From positions 102,739 to 166,738 of the forward strand of contig SSNU01000037.1 in the NCBI GenBank assembly GCA_012064415.1: a stretch of DNA of 64,000 nucleotides, written 5' to 3'. Positions 11,367 to 21,800 of the stretch are shown here, one piece after another; the stretch's first letter is position 1; each line of letters starts with the position of its first letter. Position numbers and translations under genes: made by a program. The notes below the pieces were generated by a model. That model searched no databases, was not told the DNA's origin, and saw only the letters and a list, made by a program, of their open reading frames with translations. This DNA is from Gyrodactylus bullatarudis. Its lineage: Eukaryota; Platyhelminthes; Monogenea; Gyrodactylidea; Gyrodactylidae.

Positions 11367-13420
11367 CTAAAAAAATTGATTTTAGTTTCCATCAAATTTT
11401 CTTGTATTGATCAGACATTGTTTGATTATGCAGTTAAATATTACATTTAAAGAACAAGATAAAATTATATAAACAAGAAACATTTACAGGGTTGAAACAA
11501 TCATCTCGGTGTGTCTAATGTGAAAACCGAATATCTAAATTTTGAGTGTATCTTTTGCGAAAGTGATCTCGGACATGTTATTGCATGAAATCAAATCCAA
11601 TTTTTCAAATCAAATCTTTCGGCATATTTATATGTATATTTGAGAATATGAGATTATGAATCGATAAAAAACCTAATTAAAAGAAAAGAATCGGAGGTAG
11701 CAAAAAATACAATTGAATGAGTTAATATATATCCAATACGCGATAAAGTATTACACTCTCAGTAGTGTATTATTATATCTTACTCTAGCTCTCATTAACA
11801 TAAATCTTGAATGAATTTTTTTCAAATTTCAAGGAATGTATGGTTACACACCTAGATGCAACACTGGTTGAGGTATTATAGTAATAATATCTTTCGTACC
11901 TTATAATCAGATATTTTTTGCATAATCGAAAGTTGGTCAATGAGTGTCTTTATCATAGAGAATCATCATCATAATTTTTTATTTCATCTATTATTACCGT
12001 TTGCTACTATTGAGTAGTTATAAAAATAATTCATTCATTTTTTTGATGAGTCATTGACCACATAAATTAATTCATTCTCTAATTACTCAAATACAATTTG
12101 TACTTTTTAATCAGTTTTTATTGGAAAATTTTCATTTTTGAGTAACCAGTAGAAAAAAACAATGACTTACCAGTGATAATGGTGTTTAATTATGTTGAAA
12201 AATTCACGATTAATTAGTGTAATCAAATACAATCCATAAATAATGAAAGCGAAAAATGGTCAAAAGGGGAAATTTGTATCTGTGCGTGTTAAAATAATTC
12301 CACTTTTGTGCAAGAAAAAATTAAATCCAAAATTCTTGTGTTCCTGTGTGGGATATTTGAAAAAGCTCGAAAAATATTTTTTATTCTTAGAGAGATGATT
12401 TCTCGAAGTTATATATTTATACTTGGTAAATGTTTTTTTCACTCTATACCTCGTGTTTCATATACTATTTTGGTAATTCTGTTTGTAGATAGCAGAATAG
12501 AATAGACCTATCTGCGTTCAATGGTATATAGCACACATCAGAGACAATATGTACACATTGGCACATGTATATATACCTATCATAGATTTTGAATGAATCT
12601 TGTAATAGACTTTTTATAGAATTCCATTGGCAAGTTGTATACACACAATATTTCAGTATTGAAATTGTTAAGGAATAATTTTGGCTAGTTCTTTCTAGGA
12701 TCAGAGGAAAACTCTGAGGAAGATGATTGGCTAGATGGTTTCATTTTTGTGTGTTTTATGTACGCGCACAATATACACATGATAAAATCAATAAAGGAAG
12801 AAGTTCAATCATATCATCTATAGAGAGAATATACAACACCACAGAATCCGTGGGAGTATAGAGTGCCTGTAGAATCTACAGTATAGATAAGTGATATTTG
12901 GAAAATCCTTAAAAAAAGCTGGTTGGTTCAATTTGAGAACTGAATCCTCGGAAATCTACAAGATTTTTGATGTTGAATGTAACTCAACTGAACTGAGTAA
13001 TACTCACTGAGTAATAGTGGTTCTTTAGGTAACTATTCTATATTACAATAATATGCATGCAAGATGCGTAAAGGAAAAAGGCGAGAAAGTTCTGGAATTT
13101 CAGAGTAAAAAAATTTTGAGGTAGAGAGATGATTTCCATTGTTTAACAATTTGCCATGCTTAAAAATAACTCTAAAGATAATGATTTTAACATTACATTT
13201 TCAACATTTGGTTTTTCAAATATTTATTCGGTTTACTTCTAAGTAGTTCATCTAAGATATTTGTTGTAAATTCTTGTTACTTTAAAAAATTATTTTTAGG
13301 CATTATTTTTGAGGCTCTACTCATCAGATTATTAACTGCCGAATATATATTTTTTAAGCGTTTTAAGTTATGTTACAGAAGCTCTATTCAAACCTCAAAT
13401 GACTAGCTCAATGAAACATA
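11367..13420. other. Region upstream of the filamin CH1 exon
   Basis: Probably the first filamin intron plus the 5' UTR exon and promoter (inference). A GTAAGT donor reads on the minus strand at 12170-12165. The two overlapping ORFs near 12260-12505 on opposite strands have no domain pattern. I cannot place a promoter. Confidence 0.35.
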
Positions 13421-13422
13421 AT

Positions 13423-13530
13423 ATAGTTTCACCCTCATTAGGGATCGTCAGTAAGCCTTACACCTGCTCCGAGAATCGAACCTCAGGTCTAATGCTCGCT
13501 GGGCTAGCACCATTTAGTCCAACCCCCGTT
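13423..13530 (-). repeat. tRNA-like SINE head joined to a decayed hammerhead core
   Basis: On the minus strand a tRNA-like block reads TAGCCCAGCGAG (A-box-like) and then GGTTCGATTCT (B-box, one mismatch). Its 5-bp T-stem (CTGAG/CTCGG) is intact, but there is no anticodon arm. About 20 nt later comes CTGACGA, a short stem with loop TAATGA, and GAAA. Helix III and the GUC cleavage triplet are lost. This is the family seen at 14.6, 31.2 and 50.0 kb, with the tRNA half best preserved here. It is not a functional tRNA gene. Confidence 0.65.
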
Positions 13531-13977
13531 ATTTGTGTTTGTGTGAGATTTATTCATCCTAACTACCTACACTAAGCTTACAAAATATTAACTACTTACA
13601 AGTAAACGGAATAAAAATATTAAAAATCTATTAATGTTGAAATAAAACTAACGAATCGCGAAAATTTCTAAATTATTATCTTTATGGTTATTTTTGAGCT
13701 TTACAAATTTTTAAATGAGGATTGGGTTCATTGATACGAAAGAAAAACATATCATGTGCCGTGCTAATTATAAGCATTCATGTCCCATTGTTACACTGCA
13801 GTGGAATACAACACTTAATTGAGCGTCAATTTGAACTGTATTGGCCTATCTTTAGAAAAAGAAGAAAGAAGTGTATGATAAGAAGTGAATAAAAAATCAT
13901 TCAGACTACTCTGATAAAAATAAATTATAATTTGAATAATAACAATGTGGAACCTTTACAATATTTTTATAAACCTG

Positions 13978-14547
13978 ATTGACATGAAGATGGGAATTTA
14001 CTATTTTTACAAAAAAACTCGTTATTTTACTCTGGATTCACAGAAAAAAATAATTTTTTTGAATTCTGAAACGGAATGAGCTAATAAGATGTGGATATTC
14101 GAAAAAAATTCAATCTCATCAAAATTAGGCCGTTTTTCGAATTTTGAAAATGTACCAAATTCCCACTTTTTCAACTTTTGAACCCAAAATTTTTATCGAT
14201 TTCGATGATTCGAAGCAGTTAAGTGATGATATTTGGGATCAACATTGAATGAAGAATTCGAATTCACCTGTATAAGTTCACTAAAGCTCGTCATTACTGT
14301 GGGAAATCTAACCATCTGAATTTTCGATTATCACAAGGGCAAATTAAAAGTGGAAATTTGGTACATTTTTGAAATTCGAAAAACGTCCTAAGTTTGGTCA
14401 GATTGAATTTTTTTCGGAGTTTTTTCGAATATCCACATCTTATTAGCTCATTCCGTTTCAGAATTCAAAAAATTATTTTTTTCTGTGAATCCGGAGAAAA
14501 ATAACGAGTTTTTTGTAAAAATAGTAAATTCTCATCTTCATGTCAAT
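13978..14547. mobile_element. Fold-back element with long inverted arms
   Basis: The left arm runs from ATTGACATGAAGATG through TTCAATCTCATCAAAATTAG to about 14185. It returns in reverse complement to ATTCTCATCTTCATGTCAAT at 14547, with scattered mismatches. No ORF is present. The same sequence family occurs at 30735-31200 and in fragments near 26170-26470, 56840 and 62270. Here, as at 31 kb, it abuts a hammerhead-bearing element. Confidence 0.75.
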
Positions 14548-14556
14548 TAGTAGCTT

Positions 14557-14870
14557 TACATTAAACCTACTAGCTAAGTGTGGTCACTGGTAATTACTAT
14601 ATCCATGTGAATCTAACTGATCTAATTGACTTCTCACACCTAGATGTCAGAATTCCTGGGTATGGTGCACTGACGAGTCCTAATAAGGACGAAACGCGTC
14701 TAAATTTGCCAACTTGATAATGAATATTATTTGACTTTTGTTTGCTTTTCCGAATTCTAACACCTAGGTGTGAGAAGACAATCTCCATCAAGTTAGAGTT
14801 CACATGGATATAAAGTAATAACCAGTGACCGCACTTAGCTACAGTTGGTGTAGTAGGTTGATTGCCTAAA
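14557..14870 (+). mobile_element. TIR element carrying a hammerhead ribozyme (copy 1)
   Basis: The left arm (ACATTAAACCTACTAGCTAA, GTGTGGTCACTGG, then CTTCTCACACCTAGATGTCAG) returns inverted on the right (CTAACACCTAGGTGTGAGAAG, then CCAGTGACCGCACTTAGCT). The arms are eroded and of unequal length. The centre carries a plus-strand hammerhead core and the family tail. The tRNA-like head is mostly missing in this copy. Confidence 0.75.
14661..14720 (+). ncRNA. Type I hammerhead ribozyme motif, catalytic core intact
   Basis: In order: CTGACGA (14670-14676), helix II GTCC/GGAC closing loop TAATAA (14677-14690), GAAA (14691-14694), a minimal helix III, and cleavage triplet GTC ending at 14700. Every invariant core position of the hammerhead (C3-A6, G8, A9, G12-A14, A15.1-U16.1, H17) is present. 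Helix I is damaged: the 3' strand starting at 14701 pairs only partly with TATGGTGCA, so self-cleavage of this copy is doubtful. The layout, down to the helix II sequence, is like schistosome and Penelope-associated hammerheads. Confidence 0.78.
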
Positions 14871-14929
14871 AATAATTTGAACTCACAAAATATTTCGAAT
14901 ACATGTCAGAAAAAAAGAATACTGTGTGA

Positions 14930-15125
14930 GTTCAAACCATTTTTATCAGGGTTATCTCAATTCAGTTAGTTTTAATTTTTCTTCAAGTGATGAATTATAT
15001 CATTAGAGTTACTCTGATAATTCTGGTATCAATAACTACAATTATTGTAATCCTTATTTTAATCATATACCCTTTTCTTCCTTTTCTTTTTCTACAGAAC
15101 AATAATAAGCAAACAAAGTTAGATC
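14930..15125 (+). repeat. Dispersed repeat, relative of the 55.5-kb MITE body
   Basis: The segment running from TTTTTATCAGGGTTATCT through AAGTGATGAATTATATCATT to CTTTTTCTACAGA aligns with 55550-55735, the interior of the MITE with GACTATAACG ends. Neither end is preserved here. Confidence 0.6.
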
Positions 15126-15984
15126 ATAAATGAAAAATTGCTGAATTTTCAAACCCGTTAGTCAAGTTCGAAGTACATTTCTCTATCGTTAATTAATTCA
15201 GAATTTATCAATTATTATAATTATTAATCAAGATGATTAAAGAGACCGATACTAGTATGATTGTTGTGATTAGGTAAATTTTTAGTATACAGAACAAAAA
15301 ATAGGCACAAAAAGATTCAAAAATTAGAATCTCACAGATTATGACTCACAATTTTACATGAATTGGAACCGAGTCAGTATGAAATTACAAGAACACGACT
15401 GAAAAGACTTGTTTTTCTTGAAAAGAGGATCTTCAGTTTTCAAAGGATTCCGCAACAAAGACAGAAGTCTTATCACTGAAGAGAAAGACGATGTTCGTTC
15501 TACCTATTAACAATGATTCTATCATTGTCAGCGATTGAATCTCATCATCCAGCGGATTTTTGATTCAAAAATAATCTATTCTATCTTCCGATAATCAGAT
15601 GTTTTGCGTAACTACTAATAAGTAATAACATGGCTATAAATTATAATTGATAGGCTTTCTTACAAAAAGTTCTCATGTTTTAGTATAGATTTTGAGCATT
15701 GGTGTGTTGATACAAATTTGATGAGCTTATGGTTCATCTTTGTATACTTTCGATACTTTCAAGGGATGAGGATTTCATAGAGTAGCTTCCAAGGGTACTA
15801 CGCATACTGATACATCTCGGCTAGGTGATGATTTGTCATGCCACATGAGACAATGTCTCATTGAGATATACTGTTTGTACAGAAATAAAAAGAAGAAATT
15901 AGAATATCAAACTGATCATTCAGTATGATAGAGGACTAAAGCATAATATGAGATAATTTTTTGGGTTTTCCAAGTCAGATGGGA
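15126..15984. other. Intergenic, nothing supported
   Basis: AT-rich sequence between two transposon clusters. No ORF with a domain pattern, no RNA gene, and no repeat shared within the window. Confidence 0.5.
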
Positions 15985-16248
15985 GTGTATATGTTATGTT
16001 CAAAGTGGAAACTCGTACAGTGTATACACTGTACAACTAATTGGTCAATGTGGAAACTCGGTGTACACATTGAACGGTTGATGGTGTACACTTTGAATAT
16101 ACTGATTAAACGTACAATGTTAACACTGGAAATTTTTTTAAATCTTGAATTACAAGTTTTAAGTCCAATTCTGTTGAATAAATAGCAGTTTCCAATAATC
16201 CCATGCAGATATCAACTGGTCTGTGTGCATTCAAGTAAGAAAAAGTAA

Positions 16249-16911
16249 GTGTTTTACCCTTTGATGAAGTTTCAAGTTTTCGACCACAGTGTATTCGTCT
16301 TATATACGATGGATTCATGGTCGCACAAACAAGAAAAGTATCTTGCACTAACAATGCATTATGTCAATAAAAAGTTTGAAAAAAGGAACTTTTTACTCTC
16401 ATTAAAGCTTCTAACGGGTTCAGAAACTGCTGCAAATGTTTTTGTGAAAACACTGAAAAAACTCTCAAGTGAGGAAATCTTCAGTGACTCCAGCCCTGAA
16501 ACTTCGTCGCCTTCGAAAACAAAGATCCTAACAACGGAGTCCAGCATTTTTGACATTCTCGAAAAAGACGAAGAAGAAATAGAGTCCAAAAGTAAAAGGT
16601 TGAAGACTTCATTCATAGCGGATTCTCTCCAAGAAGAGATAACTAATTACGAAAGATACGCTGTGTCATCAGGAGAAGAGGTTTTAGACTTTTGGAAAGC
16701 CAGACAACTTGATTTTCCCCAGTTGGCAAATATTGCCAGAAGCATTTTCAGTATTAATCCAACTAGTGTTGCATCAGAGCGGGTTTTCAGTGTAGCTAGA
16801 AGAACAATACCCTGGTACAGGGAATCACTCGACTCTAACACAGTTGAAAATATCTTGTTTTGTAAACTTAATATGAATATGATTAAAGATTTGCCCGAAA
16901 ATACAATATAA
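16249..16911 (+). pseudogene. hAT-family transposase, internally deleted
   Basis: The ORF of 220 codons contains two recognisable hAT segments. Near residues 20-45 is an RNase-H-fold stretch (Thr-Met-Asp-Ser-Trp-Ser, then Lys-Tyr-Leu-Ala-Leu-Thr-Met-His-Tyr-Val). Near residues 150-215 is the hAT C-terminal dimerisation region (Ala-Asn-Ile-Ala-Arg-Ser-Ile-Phe-Ser-Ile, then Ala-Ser-Glu-Arg-Val-Phe-Ser, then Leu-Asp-Ser-Asn-Thr-Val-Glu). Full hAT transposases are roughly 600 or more residues. The BED zinc finger, the rest of the catalytic core and the insertion domain are missing, and an acidic Ser-rich linker joins the pieces. The first codons lie inside the flanking repeat, so the true start is lost. 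It cannot be an active transposase, but the frame is open, and a repurposed or dominant-negative product is possible though unsupported. Confidence 0.8.
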
Positions 16912-17119
16912 GAATTATTATTCATTCTTTATTTAAATCTCCCTTTATCTTTTTCTATCGTAACTAAAATTATTAAAAAGAACCTTTCTCTTCAAGATTA
17001 CTTGAATGAGTATGAAAATCTGTACTAGAAAAGTGTAGTATTAGGTCTCATGTAGAAGAGTAAACGGGAATGTGTGTAGTTTCTATATGTACAAACATGA
17101 TATTTATTAGTGGGGGAGG

Positions 17120-17290
17120 GGAGTATTTATGAGAAAATATCGTGAAAATATCGGTAGAAGTCGATATTTTTATCGATATTATCGAAGAGGTTCGATATCA
17201 TGTCGATAAATTTATCGAAAAAATATCGAGAAGAGATATTTTGCGATATATCGAAAAGTCGATATATATCGAATATCGACTTACGATATG
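17120..17290. promoter_or_regulatory. Dense cluster of TATCGATA-like sites
   Basis: CGATA or its complement TATCG occurs roughly 15 times in about 170 bp, in both orientations, with one full TATCGATA. In insects TATCGATA is the DREF (DRE) site, and DREF is a hAT-derived BED-finger protein. BEAF also binds CGATA. It lies between the hAT remnant and a repeat arm, so subterminal transposase-binding sites are an equally good reading. Confidence 0.45.
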
Positions 17291-17617
17291 GACATGCCTA
17301 GTTCAAAGTGGAAACTCGTACAGTGTATACACTGAACGTACAGTGTGTACACTGTACAACTAATTGGTCAATGTGGAAACTCGGTGTACACTTTGAATAT
17401 ACTGATTAAACGTACAATGTGAAAACTGGAAATTTTTTTTAAATCTTGAATTACAAGTTTTAAGTCCAATTTTGTTGAATAAATAGCAGTTTCCAATAAT
17501 CCCATGCAGATATCAACTGGTCTGTGTGCATTCAAGTAAGGAAAAGTAAGTGTTTTACCCTTTGATTAAGTTTCAACTTGAAACTTTCAAGTTTTCGACC
17601 ACAGTGTATTCATCTTA

Positions 17618-18089
17618 TGTAACCCATAAGTCTTAATTTGAGAAACCTCTACATCTGCGTCATGGTGTAGATTTCTCACTTGATATAGTTTCAAGTTATC
17701 AACCCAAAATTCATCAAGACTTAACAATATGGAATATTACAATCTTATCACTAAAGTCAGGGCATCCAAAATGCTATTAAATGAAGATGAGAACCTCTTG
17801 AAAATCGCAAAGAAGTCCCTGAAGGATTTCTCATAGAGATTCTCTATCTATCCAAACTGCCACAAAGGAAGCCTCATTTTCATGGGGCCAAAGAATGTTG
17901 AGGTATGATTGTGCCACTGAATGCCTGTCAAATAGGGGGAAATGCAGAAGAAATAAAGTTTTTTGCAATTCTAGGTCCTATAAAAGTTTTTCATGGAATA
18001 ACAAATAAATGAATATTATATTCGAACTTTTCTTAAACTAAAAGACTTAAAGACCATTAAGATAGATGAGACTTATTTCTCGAACATAA
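17618..18089. other. Interior of the composite element, one short ORF
   Basis: About 470 bp between the direct repeat and the inverted right arm. An ATG at 17730 opens a 34-codon frame (starting MEYYNLITKVRASKM) that ends at 17834. It has no recognisable domain and may be chance. Confidence 0.3.
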
Positions 18090-18258
18090 AGTTAACAGTG
18101 TACACATTGTACGTTTAATCAGTATATTCAAAGTGTACACCATCAACCGTTCAATGTGTACACCGAGTTTCCACATTGACCAATTAGTTGTACAGTGTAC
18201 ACACTGTACGTTCAGTGTATACACTGTACGAGTTTCCACTTTGAACGTAACATATACA

Positions 18259-18818
18259 ATTGGAAAATTCTTCAAGGTGAGTCGAATCTCAGGGGACCAA
18301 ATGAAACTTTTAGACAAATAAATTTTAGGTTCGTGATTTCAACGAGAGATGTATATGGATTTTAGTTAGTCATAAGTCTTTGGATTCATTGACGATCTAG
18401 GAACTAAAGGTGATCAAGTTTTTTAACAACTTTCTTTTATGGTGTAATAGTGTTTGGATTTATCTAGGCTTTAATTAAGCAGGATAGTAAGATCTTAAAA
18501 GCCTATGGACTTCTTTTTTATTCACCTAATGATTGTTAGTAAGTGGATTTCATATGACTCTTAAGATTGAATAAATTGTTAAAGTCCTGGGGAATAGATA
18601 AGTGTATTATCATAACAAGCTATTGTGAAAAATTTATACAAATACAGTTTGTTTCAGTTTGGAGAATTTAAGAAATAAGAGAAATTAAGTCATTTTAACT
18701 TTGAATTTTCAATTTTTTAAAATGGTTAAACAAAGTTAACTCAAGGAAAGAAGATTTAAATTAATTGTCTTGATAATTGTATTTGATTTGAAATTTTATC
18801 TTTAAAAAATATTAAATA
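18259..18818 (+). promoter_or_regulatory. 5' flank and probable 5' UTR/promoter of the CENP-C-like gene
   Basis: About 560 bp of AT-rich sequence directly before the ATG at 18819. I cannot identify a TATA box or initiator with confidence. It directly abuts a transposon arm (ending about 18258), so the promoter may include transposon-derived sequence. Confidence 0.3.
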
Positions 18819-21800
18819 ATGGATTCATTCTCAAATAACCATAACCCTTCGAAAATTCCTCAAGCTGTTTCTTTTGGACAAAAGAGAATGCCATTGTTTG
18901 TCAAGAAATCAGTCAAAAATGATAAAAGAAAGGAGGCTACTAAAAAAATTGTAATAGCTCCTAGACGTAAACAAGTTGCGTTAAGTTGTAAGTTGAATTT
19001 TACCTCAAAAAAACTTAAGTATAATGTTGATATTTTGTTTACTCTCTTTTTAGTCGAACGTATTCAATCAGACAAAACTCATATCTCTTATAACGAAGAC
19101 GGTAAGCCTAATAATCCTATTATTATTGTATTTTAGATAAAGAAAACACATCTTTAAAGAGTATATGTAGCTCATTCAATGTTTCTAATCGTTCAATTTC
19201 AAGAAATCTTCGAAGTGGTGTCAATATCAAATCACCTGTTAAGGAATCCGATCATGATAACTCAGATAAAAAATTCAATGAAATGGATTTATCTCGTGTA
19301 TCTATTCGAAAATCTAGGAATAATCGATCAAAATTTTCTAATGTATCTTTTGATGCTCTCTCCAAATCTCCCAATTCAAATGAAGATTTCCATGACTCTG
19401 AGCCAACTCCAAGTCAGGCTCCAACAATTCCGATACAAAGTCAGCCTTCAAATTTTCCCATTTCTAGTCAAGCATCAATTCCCTATAATTCAAGTCAGCC
19501 TTCTACTACTATTCCTATCGCCAGTCAAGCTTCGACCATTCCCATTAATGAAACTGTTGACATGGATGTGACTAGAGAAAATTCTTTAGCTTCACTTAAA
19601 AGTGCTAAACAATCCCTTTCTCCTATTGTACAAGAATGCGAATCTATCAAATCAGGAGACAGTAGTTATGCCTCTGTTGAGAGTCAATCTATCAACATGA
19701 GTCAATCGACTCTGGAGACACCAAAAATTGTGAACCCCAATGAGATTCAACCACAATCAAACGAAAAAATGAAATACTTGGATGATACCATTGAAAGACC
19801 AAGTCATATCATAGAGAATAATCCAATCGATTCTGTTGTCATGGATGTCTCTGATATGAGAATTATTGAGAAGAGCAACCTCTTGCAAAACGTTTTCACA
19901 AAGTTGACAACAAAAGAATCAAATCCAAATATTCAATCAGTTGTAGGATTTGATGCATCTAAGAATGAAAATTTAGAAATGAGTATAACTGCTGTAACAC
20001 AAGCTTCATTAGTTGAAGAAGAAATAAATACAATAAAAAATTCGAGTGAGTTTTTTATATTATTTTATTGAATAAAGTTCAGATAAACTATAAATAATTA
20101 GAAAAATTAAAATATATTTTACCTGGCCTTGAGCTTATAATAGATCAAAAAGCGTTCTCTCTCTTCAGACTCCATACACACAGTTCATATTTATTGGGTC
20201 TTCACAACAATAAAAGGGTCGAAAGCTCTACTCAAATTATTTTTTATTCAATTTGTGAATCACTCTAGGGTATCAAAACCAAGTACTGGAAAAAGAATTT
20301 ATTTTTTGACAATATTATTGCTTAAATTATATTTTGAATCTTAAATTTAATAGAATATTTCAGCTGGAATAAAATAATATCAGTTATATTTTAATACAAT
20401 TTTTATTTATCAAAAATTTATTTTTAAACTTTTGGACCTTCTTCACAGCTGTAATATCATTTTATCATAAAATCTTATCCTTAATTAACCAGGTTATTAT
20501 GTATATATTTTTTCTATTTTACAAGCTAAATCAGAACAGGGGAATGTGAAAAATCTTGAAGAATTTGAGAAAATATCTTCCAATGTCAACGATAATAGTG
20601 ATGTCATAGATGTCACTGGACGAATAGATTCCGTCCAAAATGATAAACCAATCGAAAAGCAATCCAATACTCCCAAGAATTATGAAATTGTCGACAAGAG
20701 TGATGTAATGGATGCTTATAATTTATCATATTCTAACGGGACTCTTTCATCTGTTGGTAAAAAGTCAACGTCATCGTATAGGAATTCAGTCGAAACAAAA
20801 AAGTCCCTAACGAATAAGGTAAACAAGACTATCAATGAGAGTCAAGTAATGGATGTCTCCGAAATCCAAACTCCTGCTGCTGAAAGAGTATCTTCTATGA
20901 AAGATGAAATCAATAAAATACAAGTTTTGGATGGATCCAAAGAATCAATTGGTGACATTGTTGTCAAGAGTGCTGATAAAAAGAAGTCTGAGATTAGAAA
21001 ATCTTCCTCTGATAATGCCAAAGACAAAACTTTTGAAAAGAGTGATGTTATGGAGGTCTTAGAGGTATCAGACTCTCCTGAGATTCGTAAATCAGCCGTG
21101 AGAAAGTCCTCAACCGCTAGAACTAGTAGAACATCTAGCAAGAGGTCATTAACAACTGTAAATAATCAAACGATTAATAAAAGCGAAGTAATGGACATTT
21201 CCGAAGTCAAAGCTCCGGAAAAAAATTTTGTTGGAAAAAAATCCGTAGCACTTGCCTCTAAAAGTCAAACGCTAAAAACAAATAATAACAAATCAAAAGA
21301 GCAAGATAAAATAATGAAAGATTCGCCACAAATTGAGAATAAAAATTCTACAACAGACAACAAGAATTGTTTGGATGACGGAGTATCGATTGCTGATTTA
21401 AAAGATGAAACTTTTAATAAGATTAGTTCTGTTGTAGTCAACGAATCTATAGATAAAATGCCAAAGAGTTCTCCATCAAACAATTTTGATAAAAGTAAAG
21501 CTCAGAATATTCAAGATGAAATTTCTTCAAGAACCAGAAGATCCTCTTCTAGGACGAAAGCCAATCGAACAAGTGAAGTATCTTCCAAAGAAAAGAATTC
21601 CATTGCACCCATGACCATGAATGTTAAAGACAAAACTTTTGAAAAGAGTGATGTTATGGAGGTCTCTGAGATATCAAATTCTTCTGAAATTCGTTTATCA
21701 CTTAAGAAAAGGTCTACAATTACTTTTAGAAATTCAACTGGATCAAAAAAATCCCTAACAAACACCATTAATAAGACCATCAACAAGACTGAGCTTATGG

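Larger units (their letters stand above)
15985..18258. mobile_element. Composite element with inverted arms around a hAT transposase remnant
   Basis: The left arm (about 15985-16130: TGTTATGTTCAAAGTGGAAA, then runs of GTACAGTGTATACACTGTAC) returns inverted at about 18090-18258. A third, direct copy lies at 17299-17617, including about 80 bp found again just upstream of the transposase ORF. The arms are built from palindromes (ACAGTGTATACACTGT is its own reverse complement) and near-palindromic relatives. I infer a hAT element or nested MITEs of one family that duplicated locally. No clear target duplication was found at the outer ends. Confidence 0.6.

Noticed and set aside
12260..12505. Opposing ORFs upstream of filamin
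   Set aside because: Low-complexity lysine/phenylalanine-rich frames from AT-rich DNA, no homology pattern.
13455..13530. Genuine tRNA gene on the minus strand
   Set aside because: T-arm and box elements are present, but the anticodon arm and a 7-bp acceptor stem are not. It continues into the ribozyme element, so it is a SINE head.
18057..18321. Overlapping ORFs on both strands in the repeat arm
   Set aside because: They arise from palindromic repeat sequence and read similarly in several copies; no domain pattern.
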